From: an uncultured Myxococcales bacterium
Lineage (GTDB): Bacteria; Myxococcota_A; Polyangia; Nannocystales; Nannocystaceae
Reading direction: 5' to 3'
Length of the DNA: 32,950 bases
Assembly: GCA_902826865.1 (NCBI GenBank)
Contig: CADEGN010000050.1
Location: forward strand, 1 to 32,950
Positions 7,895 to 16,026 of the stretch are shown here, piece after piece (the stretch's first letter is position 1; each line of letters begins with the position of its first letter). The notes below the pieces were generated by a model. That model saw nothing but the letters and a program-made list of their open reading frames with translations. It was not told the origin of the DNA and made no database searches. A program made the position numbers and the translations under genes.

Positions 7895-10807
7895 GTGGCC
7901 GGCGGCTCGTCTACCCCTGGCGGATCAAATGACTCATCTCTCGGGGTCGGCGAGACGACACTGCGACTGCCAGAGCACCAGCAGCCGCGCAGCCTGACGC
8001 CGATCGGCGCGGCGATATCGCGGTACGTCGTGCTTGAGGAAATTGGGCGAGGCGGCATGGGGCGGGTGCTTCGCGCCTACGATCCGAAGTTGCAGCGCGA
8101 GGTCGCGCTCAAGGAAATCCGCCGCGAGGTTCTGGATGCGGCAGCAATCCAACGACTGGTCGGAGAGGCCCGGGCGATGGCCAAGCTCTCCCACCCCAAT
8201 GTCGTCGCTGTCTACGACGTCGAGATCCTCCCGCCGACCCACGTGGTTCTCGTCATGGAGTACGTCGCGGGCGTGACACTCAAGCAGTGGTTGGCACAGC
8301 GGCCACGCAGTTGGCGGGAGGTGGTTCAGCATTTCTGTGCTGCGGGTCGTGGGCTCGGCGCCGCGCACCAAGCCGGCTTGCTTCACCGCGACTTTAAGCC
8401 GGCGAACGTCCTCGTCGCGGACGTCGACGCCGAGCACCCTGAGACAAGTCGCGCAGATCGGCGGATCGTCAAGGTCACCGACTTTGGCATCGCCAAACTA
8501 TTCGGAGCGCCGGCCTCGTCGGAGTCGCACGCGTCAAAGGATAGCTCATCCGACGACCTGACGGCGGTCGGCACCATCGTCGGCACGCCGCGCTATATGT
8601 CGCCTGAACAACATGGTGGCCAAGAGCTCACTGCGAGCGCCGATCAATACGCATTCTGCCTGGCGCTTTGGGAGGCGCTGGGCGGCGAGTCGCCGTTTGG
8701 GGCCAACTCTACGGTCGAAGCGAAGCGCGCAGGCCCGCCTCCTTGGCGCGGCGGCGATACGCCGCGTTCGATCGCCAACGCGGTCATCCGCGGACTGGCC
8801 CCGCGGCCTGAGGATCGCTGGCCAAGCATGGCGGACCTTCTCAACGCCCTCGAGCGAGCCCCGGGCCGCCGACGCGCACGCGTGCGCTCGACCGTGGGCG
8901 CGATCGCGGTCTCAGGTATTGGGATCTTCGCCTATCAGGCCTGGTCGCAGGCACGCGCGCAGCAGTGCAGCGGCGCCGAGCGGACCATCGCCGAGGTCTG
9001 GAACAACCAGCGCCGGGCCGAGGTGCAGTCGGCCTTCGCTGCAGTCGCGCGACCGTACGCCGATCAGGCGTTTCTCCGCGCCGCCGAGGTGATCGATGGC
9101 TACGCACGTGACTGGACAACGATGCATACCGAGGCCTGCGAAGCCACGACGGTGCGGGGGGAGCAGTCCCCGCACATGATGGACTTGCGCATGGCGTGCC
9201 TCCATCGCGCCGCCCTCGAATTGCGATCGACCGTCGACGTGCTCGCGGGGGCGGATGCCAAGGTGATTCAGCAAACCCACGAGCTCACCGCCGGTCTGCG
9301 ACCGCTTGCGGGGTGCGGCGATACGGACGCGCTGGCGGCCGACGTCGCTCCGCCCGATAGCGCCGAGGCCGATTCAGTCGACGCCGCGCGCGTCCGTCTA
9401 GCGGAGGCCCAGGCACGCAGTCAGGCCGGACGTTACCAGGCGGCGAGAGAAGCCCTGCAACAGGCGCGCGCTGTCCTCGAAGGGGTCGAGTACGGACCGA
9501 TCCTCGGCGAGCTGGCGCTCGCCGAGGGGAATGTTCTCGAACGATTGGGCGAGTACGCCGCGGCAGAAACGGCGCTCACCGAAGCCGTGCGACTCACCTC
9601 GAGCTCGCGGCAGTGGACCTCGATGCGCGACGCCCTGAAGATCCTCCTCGTGGTTGTCGGCGCCCGCGAGCTGCGACCGCAAGACGCGCTTCGGCTGCTG
9701 CCGTTGCTCGAGGGCCTCTGCGACGGCGACGTCGAAGCGCAGGCGCTCTTACGCGCAGACGTTGCGATGGTCCTGCGCGCGCAGGGCAAGCACGCTGATG
9801 CGGAGCGAGAGGATCGTGCCGCCTTGGCCTTGCTTGAGGCGGTGCCCGGCGCCGATCGGGGTGAAATCGCCCGACTGCACAACAACCTCGCCACTGCGTT
9901 ACTCAACCAAGGCAAGCCGGCGCGCGCGGCGGTGGAGTACCGCGCGGCGTTGGCAGCCTGGGCGGACACGCTGGGCTCCGATCATCCCCACATCGCGCTG
10001 GTCGCCGCCAATCTCGCGAGCACGCTTGTCGCCGAGGGCAAGTTCGCTGAGGGTGAAGCCGAGCACCGCCGGGCGTTGGCCGCCCTCGAAGCCGCGCTTG
10101 GGCCCGACCACCCCAGCGTCGCTCAGCAGCTCGGGAATCTTGGAATTGCGCTCGCCGCCCAACAGAAGTTCGCCGACGCTGAGGCGCAGCACCGCAAGGC
10201 GTTGGCGATCCAGCAAGCCATTGTCGGCCGCGATCGCCCCGAGACCGCCAAGTGGCGCGACGCCATCGGGGCAGACCTCGCCGCCCAAGACAAGTTTGCC
10301 GAGGCAGAGGTCGAGTATCGCGCTGCGCTGGCGACCCGCGAGGCTTCGTTGGGCCCCGATCACCCGCACACCGCTTGGTCGCGTCGGGGCCTGGCAAACG
10401 TGCTCGCTGCTCAAGGAAACCACGCCGCCGCAGAGGTCCAACTCCGCGCCGCCGTGGCGGTGATGGACGCGTCGCCGATGCGCGATCACCCCGATACGAC
10501 GATGGCGCACACCGATCTTGCACGACTCTTGATGGAGCTCGACCGAGCGGCTGACGCCCTGCCCATCATCGAACGCGCGTGGGACCGGCAACAACGTGAC
10601 GACGAGTTTCAGCCGGTTCATCGCGCGTACACGACCTTCGTGCTCGCGCGAACGCGTTGGGAGCTGGCGCGCAGTCACAACGACCGATCCGAGGCGCGGC
10701 GCCTGGCCGAGGACGCGCTGGAGGGGCTGCGCGCGCTCGGGCAAGCGACGCGCGGGGATGTCCTGGACGTGGAGGCCTGGTTGGCCGCACATCCGCGACG
10801 TCGTTAA
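7895..10807 (+). CDS. Membrane Ser/Thr protein kinase with extracytoplasmic TPR array (kinase 2)
   Basis: A 970-residue paralog of kinase 1, GTG start. The kinase domain (about 43-322) has the Gly loop GRGGMG, Lys73, HRDFKPAN with Asp166, DFG at 196 and SPE in place of APE. The segment after DFG is Ser-rich (SSESHASKDSSSDD), a possible autophosphorylation stretch that differs from kinases 1 and 3. One membrane span lies at about 332-350, followed by the conserved Cys-bearing region (QQCSGA, MHTEAC, RMACLH, LAGCGD). It has only six 42-residue TPR units, one fewer than its paralogs, which accounts for much of its shorter length. The C-terminal tail again ends in the NDRSEARRLAE-type helix. Activity is expected to be normal, since all catalytic residues are present. 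Confidence 0.93.
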   Translation: MAGGSSTPGGSNDSSLGVGETTLRLPEHQQPRSLTPIGAAISRYVVLEEIGRGGMGRVLRAYDPKLQREVALKEIRREVLDAAAIQRLVGEARAMAKLSHPNVVAVYDVEILPPTHVVLVMEYVAGVTLKQWLAQRPRSWREVVQHFCAAGRGLGAAHQAGLLHRDFKPANVLVADVDAEHPETSRADRRIVKVTDFGIAKLFGAPASSESHASKDSSSDDLTAVGTIVGTPRYMSPEQHGGQELTASADQYAFCLALWEALGGESPFGANSTVEAKRAGPPPWRGGDTPRSIANAVIRGLAPRPEDRWPSMADLLNALERAPGRRRARVRSTVGAIAVSGIGIFAYQAWSQARAQQCSGAERTIAEVWNNQRRAEVQSAFAAVARPYADQAFLRAAEVIDGYARDWTTMHTEACEATTVRGEQSPHMMDLRMACLHRAALELRSTVDVLAGADAKVIQQTHELTAGLRPLAGCGDTDALAADVAPPDSAEADSVDAARVRLAEAQARSQAGRYQAAREALQQARAVLEGVEYGPILGELALAEGNVLERLGEYAAAETALTEAVRLTSSSRQWTSMRDALKILLVVVGARELRPQDALRLLPLLEGLCDGDVEAQALLRADVAMVLRAQGKHADAEREDRAALALLEAVPGADRGEIARLHNNLATALLNQGKPARAAVEYRAALAAWADTLGSDHPHIALVAANLASTLVAEGKFAEGEAEHRRALAALEAALGPDHPSVAQQLGNLGIALAAQQKFADAEAQHRKALAIQQAIVGRDRPETAKWRDAIGADLAAQDKFAEAEVEYRAALATREASLGPDHPHTAWSRRGLANVLAAQGNHAAAEVQLRAAVAVMDASPMRDHPDTTMAHTDLARLLMELDRAADALPIIERAWDRQQRDDEFQPVHRAYTTFVLARTRWELARSHNDRSEARRLAEDALEGLRALGQATRGDVLDVEAWLAAHPRRR
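9782..10537 (+). repeat. Six tandem 126-bp TPR-coding units in kinase 2
   Basis: Six gapless 42-codon units with the same consensus as in kinase 1. Units 4 and 6 have diverged most (GRDRPETAKW, MRDHPDTTMA). One unit has been lost relative to kinases 1 and 3, or gained in them. Confidence 0.88.
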
Positions 10808-10900
10808 CGCCGAGCCCTGCGCGCACTCGCGCACATCCGCGCAGACGCGGCCAATCGCCGGCTCCGCTCCCGCCAGCGGGCGTTCTCGCGGCGCAGTCAT

Positions 10901-10909
10901 GTAGGGTCG
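10901..10909 (+). promoter_or_regulatory. gtagggtcg element upstream of kinase 3
   Basis: Second copy of the element seen before kinase 2, 41 nt ahead of the GTG at 10942. Its presence directly upstream supports 10942 as the true start, because the open frame running back to 10657 overlaps the end of kinase 2. The rest of the 134-bp gap shows only a short 5-bp stem (10837-10850). Confidence 0.35.
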
Positions 10910-10941
10910 TCTCCCCGGGGCGAACGCGTAATACTCCGGCC

Positions 10942-13900
10942 GTGGCTGAGCGCGCCCCCATCGCTGCCGAAACCGGCGGGCCGTCGCAGGACGCCGGCGA
11001 CGACGAGACCGCGCGCGTACCGGGGCTCGACGTCTCCGCCGCGACGGTCGGGATCGGAGCGACTGTGTCGCGCTACGTCGTCCTCGCAGAGGTCGGCCGT
11101 GGCGGCATGGGGCGGGTTTTGCGTGCCTACGATCCCAAGCTGCAGCGCGAGGTGGCGCTCAAGGAGGTCCGCAGCGATGTCCTCGACGTGGAGGCCACGC
11201 AGCGACTCGTGGCTGAAGCGCGCGCAATGGCCAAGCTCTCCCACCCGAACGTCGTGGCGATCTACGACGTCGAGCTCGTTTCCTCCGACCACGTCGTGCT
11301 CGTGATGGAATTCGTCGCGGGCTGCACGCTCAAGCAGTGGCTGGCGGAGCGACCACGGGATTGGCAAGACGTCGTTCGTCGGTTCGTCGATGCCGGCCGC
11401 GGCCTTCATGCCGCCCACCAAGCGGGTCTGCTGCACCGCGACTTTAAGCCGGCGAACGTCCTCGTAGCGTCGGCGGACCAGACTGACGCGACGACGCTGC
11501 GTACTGAGCAATCGATCGTCAAGGTCACGGATTTCGGCATCGCCAAGGCGTCGATGAGTCGCCCTTCACTCGATTCGTCGCAATCGAGTGAGTACTCCGT
11601 CGACGAGTTGACCAAAGCTGGCTCGGTAATGGGAACGCCGCGCTACATGGCACCTGAGCAACACCGCGGACAAGATCTCACCGCGGCGGCCGACCAGTAT
11701 GCGTTCTGCATCGCACTGTGGGAGGCGCTCTGTGGCGAGTCACCGTTTGGCGCCAACGCGACCGCCGAGACAAAGCTGGCCGGCCCGCCTCCTTGGCGCG
11801 GGAGCAAGGCGCCGCGGCCCATCGTCGACGCCATCGTTCGTGGGCTCGCGCCGCGACCACAGGATCGCTGGCCGTCCATGGCGGACCTGCTGCTGGCGCT
11901 CGACGGCGGAGCCGGGCGCAAACGGACGCGTAGATTCGCGGCACTGGGTGCCGTCACCGTCTCCGGCCTGGCGTTGGTCGCCTACCAAGCGTGGACGCAG
12001 CAGCGCGCCGAGCGGTGCAGCGGCGCCCAACAGCAGATCTCCGAGGTCTGGAGCGAGGACGCGCGCGCACGGGTGCAGCAGTCCTTCGCGGCCATCGCAA
12101 AGCCCTACGCCCATCACGCGCAGGTCCACGTCGAGGAGACGCTCGACGGCTACGCGCGCGCGTGGGCACAGATGCACACCGAGGCCTGCGAGGCCACGAC
12201 GGTGCGCGCCGAGCAATCCCCTCAGATGATGGACCTGCGGATGGCGTGCCTCCATGGTGCGAGCATCGATCTGCGCTCGGTCATCGACGTGCTAGGCGAC
12301 GCGGACTCCAAGGTCGTGCAGAAAGCCCACGAGCTCGTCGGGAGCCTTCGGCCCCTGGCGCGGTGCGCTGACACCGAGGCGCTCGCCGCCGACGTTGAGC
12401 CACCGGACGTCTCCGAGGCCGACGCGGTCGAGCAGGTCCAGGGGCGTCTGGCCGAGGCCCGCGCGCGCTTGAATGCCGGTCGATACTCCGCGGCGAAAGA
12501 AGCGGTCGAGCAGGCGCGAACCCAACTCGAGGGGGTGGAGTACGGGCCGGTGCACATCGAGTTGGCGCTTGCCGATGGGCACGTGCTCGAGAAACTCGGT
12601 GACTACCCAGCCGCCGAGGCCGCGCTCACCGACGCGCTACGGCTCGCGTCGAAGTGGCGGCAGTGGACGGCGATGCGGACAGCGGCCACGGACCTCCTTC
12701 TCGTCGTCGGCGCACGCGAGAGACGGATGGAGGACGCCCTGCGCTTGCTTCCCGTTGCCGAAGGGCTTACGCAAGGCGACGCCCAAGCCGAAGGGAGACT
12801 CCGCGCCGGTGTTGCGATGGTGCTCGACGCACAGGGCAAGCATGCCGAGGCTGAGCAGGAGGCTCGCGCCGGGCTCGCGTTACTCGAGAAGGCCTTGGGC
12901 AGCGATCACCGTGAGGTCGCGGGAGTCCACAACAACCTGGCGACCGTGCTCTACCACCTGGGCAACGCACCCGAGGCAGCGGTCGAGTACCGGGCCGCGC
13001 TGGCGATCTGGGAGGTGGCGTTAAGCCCGGATCACCCGCTCATCGCGCTGGTCCGCGCCAACTTGGCGAACATGCTCTACACCCAGGCGCTCTACCCAGA
13101 CGCGGAAGCCGAGTACCGAAAAGCTCTGACGGCAGTCGAGGCAGCCCTCGGCGCCGATCACTCGTACGCCGCGAAGGTGAGGGCGAACCTCGGGGGCGCG
13201 TTGGCTGCCCAAGACAAGTATTCGGACGCCGAAGTCGAGCTCCGCGCCGCACTGAGGATCCAAGAGGCGGCGCTCGGTCCGGATCACCCGGACGTCGCGA
13301 AGGCACACGATCAAGTCGGCGAGGCCCTCGTGGGACTGGGCCGATTCTCCGAAGCCGAGGCGGAACATCGCCGGGCGATCGCGGCGATGGAGGCTTCGTT
13401 AGAAGCGGATCACCCGTTCATGGCATCGGCTCGCAACAATCTCGGACGCGCGCTGTTCGCCCAAGGCAAGTTCGCTGAGGCCGAGTCCCAGCATCGCAAC
13501 GCGTTGGTCGCCCAAGAGGCAGCGTTCGGTACGACACACCCCGACGTCGCGATTACGCGCGATCGTCTGGCGACCGCATTGTCGGCCCAAGGCAAGCTCG
13601 TCGAGGCCGAGGTTGAACGTCGCGCAGCCCTCACGATCAGCGAGACGTCTCATGGCTCTGATCATCTCAACGTCGCAATTATCCGCGCGAGTCTCGCCGG
13701 CCTGCTACTCGATCTCGAGCGAAACCAGGAGGCTCTCGCACTCGTGGAGTTGGCCTGGTCACACTACCAACACGGAGATCAGGGGTCACCGCAAGATCGA
13801 GCCGACGCCGCATTCGTACTCGCCCGCGCGCGCTGGCAGATGAGCGATGAAGCGAACGAGCGCGCCCAGGCCCGCCGCCTCGCCGAGGACGCCTTGCGGA

Positions 13901-13974
13901 CCTACCGCGCGGCAGGGCCGGCCCGTCGCCCTGACGCTGATGAAGTGCAGGCTTGGATCACATCTCATTCCTAG
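10942..13974 (+). CDS. Membrane Ser/Thr protein kinase with extracytoplasmic TPR array (kinase 3)
   Basis: The third tandem paralog, 1010 residues from GTG 10942. The frame is open to 10657, but that extension lies over the end of kinase 2 and is not conserved in the other two proteins. The kinase domain (about 43-325) has GRGGMG, Lys74, HRDFKPAN with Asp167, DFG at 197 and APE. The post-DFG segment is Ser-rich (SRPSLDSSQSSEYS). A membrane span lies just after the kinase domain (GAVTVSGLALVAYQAW). The Cys-bearing extracytoplasmic region keeps RCSGAQ, MHTEAC and RMACLH. Seven 42-residue TPR units follow. Kinases 1 and 3 share more of the juxtamembrane sequence (CSGAQQQISEVW.ED.RA) with each other than with kinase 2, hinting at the order of duplication. 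Substrate unknown. Confidence 0.93.
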   Translation: MAERAPIAAETGGPSQDAGDDETARVPGLDVSAATVGIGATVSRYVVLAEVGRGGMGRVLRAYDPKLQREVALKEVRSDVLDVEATQRLVAEARAMAKLSHPNVVAIYDVELVSSDHVVLVMEFVAGCTLKQWLAERPRDWQDVVRRFVDAGRGLHAAHQAGLLHRDFKPANVLVASADQTDATTLRTEQSIVKVTDFGIAKASMSRPSLDSSQSSEYSVDELTKAGSVMGTPRYMAPEQHRGQDLTAAADQYAFCIALWEALCGESPFGANATAETKLAGPPPWRGSKAPRPIVDAIVRGLAPRPQDRWPSMADLLLALDGGAGRKRTRRFAALGAVTVSGLALVAYQAWTQQRAERCSGAQQQISEVWSEDARARVQQSFAAIAKPYAHHAQVHVEETLDGYARAWAQMHTEACEATTVRAEQSPQMMDLRMACLHGASIDLRSVIDVLGDADSKVVQKAHELVGSLRPLARCADTEALAADVEPPDVSEADAVEQVQGRLAEARARLNAGRYSAAKEAVEQARTQLEGVEYGPVHIELALADGHVLEKLGDYPAAEAALTDALRLASKWRQWTAMRTAATDLLLVVGARERRMEDALRLLPVAEGLTQGDAQAEGRLRAGVAMVLDAQGKHAEAEQEARAGLALLEKALGSDHREVAGVHNNLATVLYHLGNAPEAAVEYRAALAIWEVALSPDHPLIALVRANLANMLYTQALYPDAEAEYRKALTAVEAALGADHSYAAKVRANLGGALAAQDKYSDAEVELRAALRIQEAALGPDHPDVAKAHDQVGEALVGLGRFSEAEAEHRRAIAAMEASLEADHPFMASARNNLGRALFAQGKFAEAESQHRNALVAQEAAFGTTHPDVAITRDRLATALSAQGKLVEAEVERRAALTISETSHGSDHLNVAIIRASLAGLLLDLERNQEALALVELAWSHYQHGDQGSPQDRADAAFVLARARWQMSDEANERAQARRLAEDALRTYRAAGPARRPDADEVQAWITSHS
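12832..13713 (+). repeat. Seven tandem 126-bp TPR-coding units in kinase 3
   Basis: Seven gapless 42-codon units (882 bp), same consensus as the arrays in kinases 1 and 2. Units 2 and 5 start with LG instead of QG. Confidence 0.88.
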
Positions 13975-14068
13975 TCACCTGCGGCGAAACCCGACCACTC
14001 CGTCCCGAGCCAAGTCGACGAATCGTGGCGCCAGACCCGGTGATGACGCGACGCTGTACGCGTTGCCG

Positions 14069-14168
14069 ACGCAGCGACTTGTTGCTGAAGCCTGGGCGAT
14101 ACGGACGCTGGGCGACGACCGCAGATCCAGCCGCCCGGGCGGAGGCGCGGCGACTCGCCGAAAATCGT
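14069..14168 (+). pseudogene. Probable relic of a fourth kinase-TPR gene
   Basis: Two short pieces of the neighbouring kinase family lie next to each other, in the right order but in different frames. Piece A (14069-14091) matches kinase 3 positions 11197-11219 at 21 of 23 bases and still reads TQRLVAEAWAI against TQRLVAEARAM in the kinase N-lobe. Piece B (about 14141-14160) reads AEARRLAE, matching the C-terminal helix of kinases 2 (SEARRLAED) and 3 (QARRLAED). Everything between, about 2.5 kb, is missing. This suggests a copy that collapsed by an internal deletion. The rest of the 413-bp gap (13975-14387) shows no gene. Confidence 0.5.
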
Positions 14169-14387
14169 TGGCGGCCAATCGCGTTCGCCGTACGCCGGCG
14201 GACAATGTCGCGGCGTTGCTGGGGCGTCGGATCCTTGAAATGCGCCCGTGCGACGCCACCGATGGCATCCTTCTCGCACGTCCATCGCCCGGCGGTGAGC
14301 GGCATCGCGCTCACGCATCGTCTGGGCGCGGAACTCCGCCCCTTGCCGTTGGCCAGCACTCACGACCATCTGTTACTTTCTAAGGTA

Positions 14388-15347
14388 ATGCGCATCCTCG
14401 CGATCGCTACGCTCGCGCTCGCGCTCGCGCTCGCGCTCGCGCTCGCGTGCGGTGGTCCGGGCGTATTCGCGTGCGAGGGCGATCAGGCTTGCCCGGGCGG
14501 AAGGTGTGAACCTCCGGGGTTCTGTAGCTTCCCGGATGCTACGTGCCCCTCGGGGCATCGTTACGGCACCTATTCTGGATCTGAACTCGCCAACCAATGC
14601 GTCTCTCCTGTCGCTGTTGGCTCTGACACCTCCGAAGGGGCATCCGCGGAGGGCTCCGTGAGCAGCGGCACCACCGCGACGCCGACGACCGGCATTGCCG
14701 ACTCGACTGTGACCGTCGGCGTCGTCGACGGAAGCGACGCGGGCAGCAGCGTCGGCGAGGTAAGCACCGCGGGACTGACGCCCGACGTCGGCCAGCCGGT
14801 CACCTGCCAAGTCGAGGAGTTCGAGGACGTTATGCTCGAGGGCTGGGAGCCCTGGACCGCGGGCAATCCGTACGAGATCGCCGATGGTCACTTTACCGTG
14901 ACCATGAGCAGCACCGAGATCGCCGCGGGCGGCATCTCTGGAACGAACACCGGTTTTACCGATGCCCTCTTCGAGGCGGTGTGGGTTCAGTTCCCGGAAA
15001 GCGTGCAGGGCGCCCAGGTGTTGATGGGCATCGGGACCGGCACCGATAGCGCAGTATTGGTCCTCGAGGCAGATAGCGTGTTCTTGCGCCACTTCGTCAA
15101 CGATGCCGCCACTGACGGAGAGCGCGTCCCCTTCGATGCGACGTGGACCCACTGGCGCGTCCGCACAGACCCGAGCGGCCTCGTATTCGAGGTCGGCGAC
15201 GGCGCAAGCTGGAACCTGCTCGGCGCCTTGGAGCCATCGTTTGATCTCGCGCTCGCAAGCCCATTCATCTTCATCGGCACCTGGAAGGTCACGCCGATGC
15301 CTGGCATCGGACAGGTGGAGAGCGTCTCGCTCTGCACCGCTAGCTGA
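14388..15347 (+). CDS. Lipoprotein with repeat-encoded signal peptide and jelly-roll-like domain
   Basis: A 319-residue protein starting at ATG 14388; the frame continues upstream to 13953, but only this start gives a signal peptide (MRILAIAT, six Leu-Ala pairs, then Cys). After the anchor Cys there is a short Cys-rich segment (CEGDQACPGGRCEPPGFCS), a pattern typical of myxobacterial surface lipoproteins, then a Thr/Ser/Gly linker. The C-terminal ~170 residues begin at FEDVMLEGWEPW and resemble a concanavalin-like or laminin-G jelly roll. The alternating strands include HFTVTMSS, FEAVWVQFPE, AVLVLEADSVFLRHF, HWRVRTDPSGLVFEV and SPFIFIGTW. It may bind carbohydrate; no binding residues can be assigned. 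It is convergent with the tetR gene, with stops only 8 bp apart. Confidence 0.82.
   Translation: MRILAIATLALALALALALACGGPGVFACEGDQACPGGRCEPPGFCSFPDATCPSGHRYGTYSGSELANQCVSPVAVGSDTSEGASAEGSVSSGTTATPTTGIADSTVTVGVVDGSDAGSSVGEVSTAGLTPDVGQPVTCQVEEFEDVMLEGWEPWTAGNPYEIADGHFTVTMSSTEIAAGGISGTNTGFTDALFEAVWVQFPESVQGAQVLMGIGTGTDSAVLVLEADSVFLRHFVNDAATDGERVPFDATWTHWRVRTDPSGLVFEVGDGASWNLLGALEPSFDLALASPFIFIGTWKVTPMPGIGQVESVSLCTAS
14412..14447 (+). repeat. Hexanucleotide tandem repeat (ctcgcg)6 inside a signal peptide
   Basis: Six perfect copies of a 6-bp unit encode (Leu-Ala)6, the hydrophobic core of the lipoprotein signal peptide. Because the unit is a multiple of three, slippage would lengthen or shorten the core by two residues without changing frame. 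Confidence 0.95.
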
Positions 15348-15355
15348 GGCGAGTG

Positions 15356-15967
15356 TTAGAGCAGGGTGCCAGGAGGGACAATCGCGAGCATCGCTCGCGA
15401 CGCGAGGGCAACGATCCGCGCGCGGGTGATCCGACGACGTTTGCGCCCGGGCTCGATCCACTGCAGCGCGATCGCCTCGACGAAGCCGACCCACCCATAC
15501 ATCGCGACGCGAAGCTCCTCGTCGTCGTCAACGCCAAGGGCGACAAGATCACGGTGAATTGCCGCCACAAACTGTGCGCGTGTAGCGTCGACGATCGCGG
15601 CCGCGCTTCGATCGGACCCGACACCGCCTCGCAGGAGCGCGCGGTACGGCCCGGCTCGTCGCTCGACAAACTCGAAGTAGGTGGATAGTCCGGCGTGAAG
15701 GCGCGCGAGGGCGTTCTCGCCGGGGCCCGCCAATGCGGCCGAGATCAGCTCGCTCGCCGCGGCGCGCAAGACCTCAAGATAGTAGTCGCGCTTGGTCGCA
15801 AAGTAGTGGAACACCAGGCCGTGCGAGATCCCGGCCGTGGCGGCGATCGCCTCGATCGAAACCTCATCGTAGGGCTGGCTACCGAAGGCCTCGAGGCCGA
15901 GTTCGAGGAGCTGGCGGCGCCGGGCCGTTGTTGACAGTCGAGTGCGAGGACGGGCCGCGCGCGCCAT
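15356..15967 (-). CDS. TetR-family transcriptional repressor
   Basis: A 203-residue protein from ATG 15967; the frame extends to 16042, but that would cross the operator and the start of the divergent gene. The N-terminal DNA-binding domain (about residues 15-62) has the TetR pattern: RRQLLELGLEAFGSQPYDEVSI, then the helix-turn-helix AIAATAGISHGLVFHYFATKRDYY. The C-terminal helices (about 70-203) form the ligand and dimer part and give no clue to the ligand. It is divergent from the flavin monooxygenase, with only 59 bp between the starts and a perfect palindrome in that gap. It therefore most likely represses both that gene and itself, released by the monooxygenase substrate or a related molecule (inference from the usual TetR arrangement). 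Confidence 0.92.
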   Translation of the reverse strand: MARAARPRTRLSTTARRRQLLELGLEAFGSQPYDEVSIEAIAATAGISHGLVFHYFATKRDYYLEVLRAAASELISAALAGPGENALARLHAGLSTYFEFVERRAGPYRALLRGGVGSDRSAAAIVDATRAQFVAAIHRDLVALGVDDDEELRVAMYGWVGFVEAIALQWIEPGRKRRRITRARIVALASRAMLAIVPPGTLL

Positions 15968-15976
15968 GTAGAGGCC

Positions 15977-16005
15977 AGTATGCTTGGCTATTGACACACA
16001 CTCAA
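15977..16005 (-). promoter_or_regulatory. Candidate tetR promoter
   Basis: Read on the minus strand: TTGAGT (-35, 16005-16000), a 17-bp spacer, then CATACT (-10, 15982-15977). The tetR ATG at 15967 lies 9 nt after the -10 box, so the transcript is probably leaderless or nearly so. The -35 box overlaps one arm of the operator palindrome, giving a direct route to autorepression. Confidence 0.5.
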
Positions 16006-16009
16006 TAGC
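15987..16009. promoter_or_regulatory. Palindromic TetR operator
   Basis: A perfect inverted repeat, gctattga (15987-15994) and tcaatagc (16002-16009) with a 7-nt spacer, lies between the divergent tetR and monooxygenase starts. It is the only AT-richer block in the gap. Size and symmetry fit a TetR dimer site. It overlaps a TTGACA box (15991-15996) usable by the monooxygenase gene, whose -10 would be weak (near 16015-16020). Confidence 0.75.
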
Positions 16010-16026
16010 GGTGGGACCGTCCGGTC

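Noticed and set aside
10786..10841. 12-bp direct repeat cgcacatccgcg around the kinase 2 stop (10786-10797 and 10830-10841)
   Set aside because: Short, GC-rich, with no mobile element or target-site context; may be chance or a small duplication.
13847..14383. Open frame of 178 residues after kinase 3
   Set aside because: It overlaps the kinase end in another frame; its only recognisable part is the short kinase relic, so it is not a separate gene.
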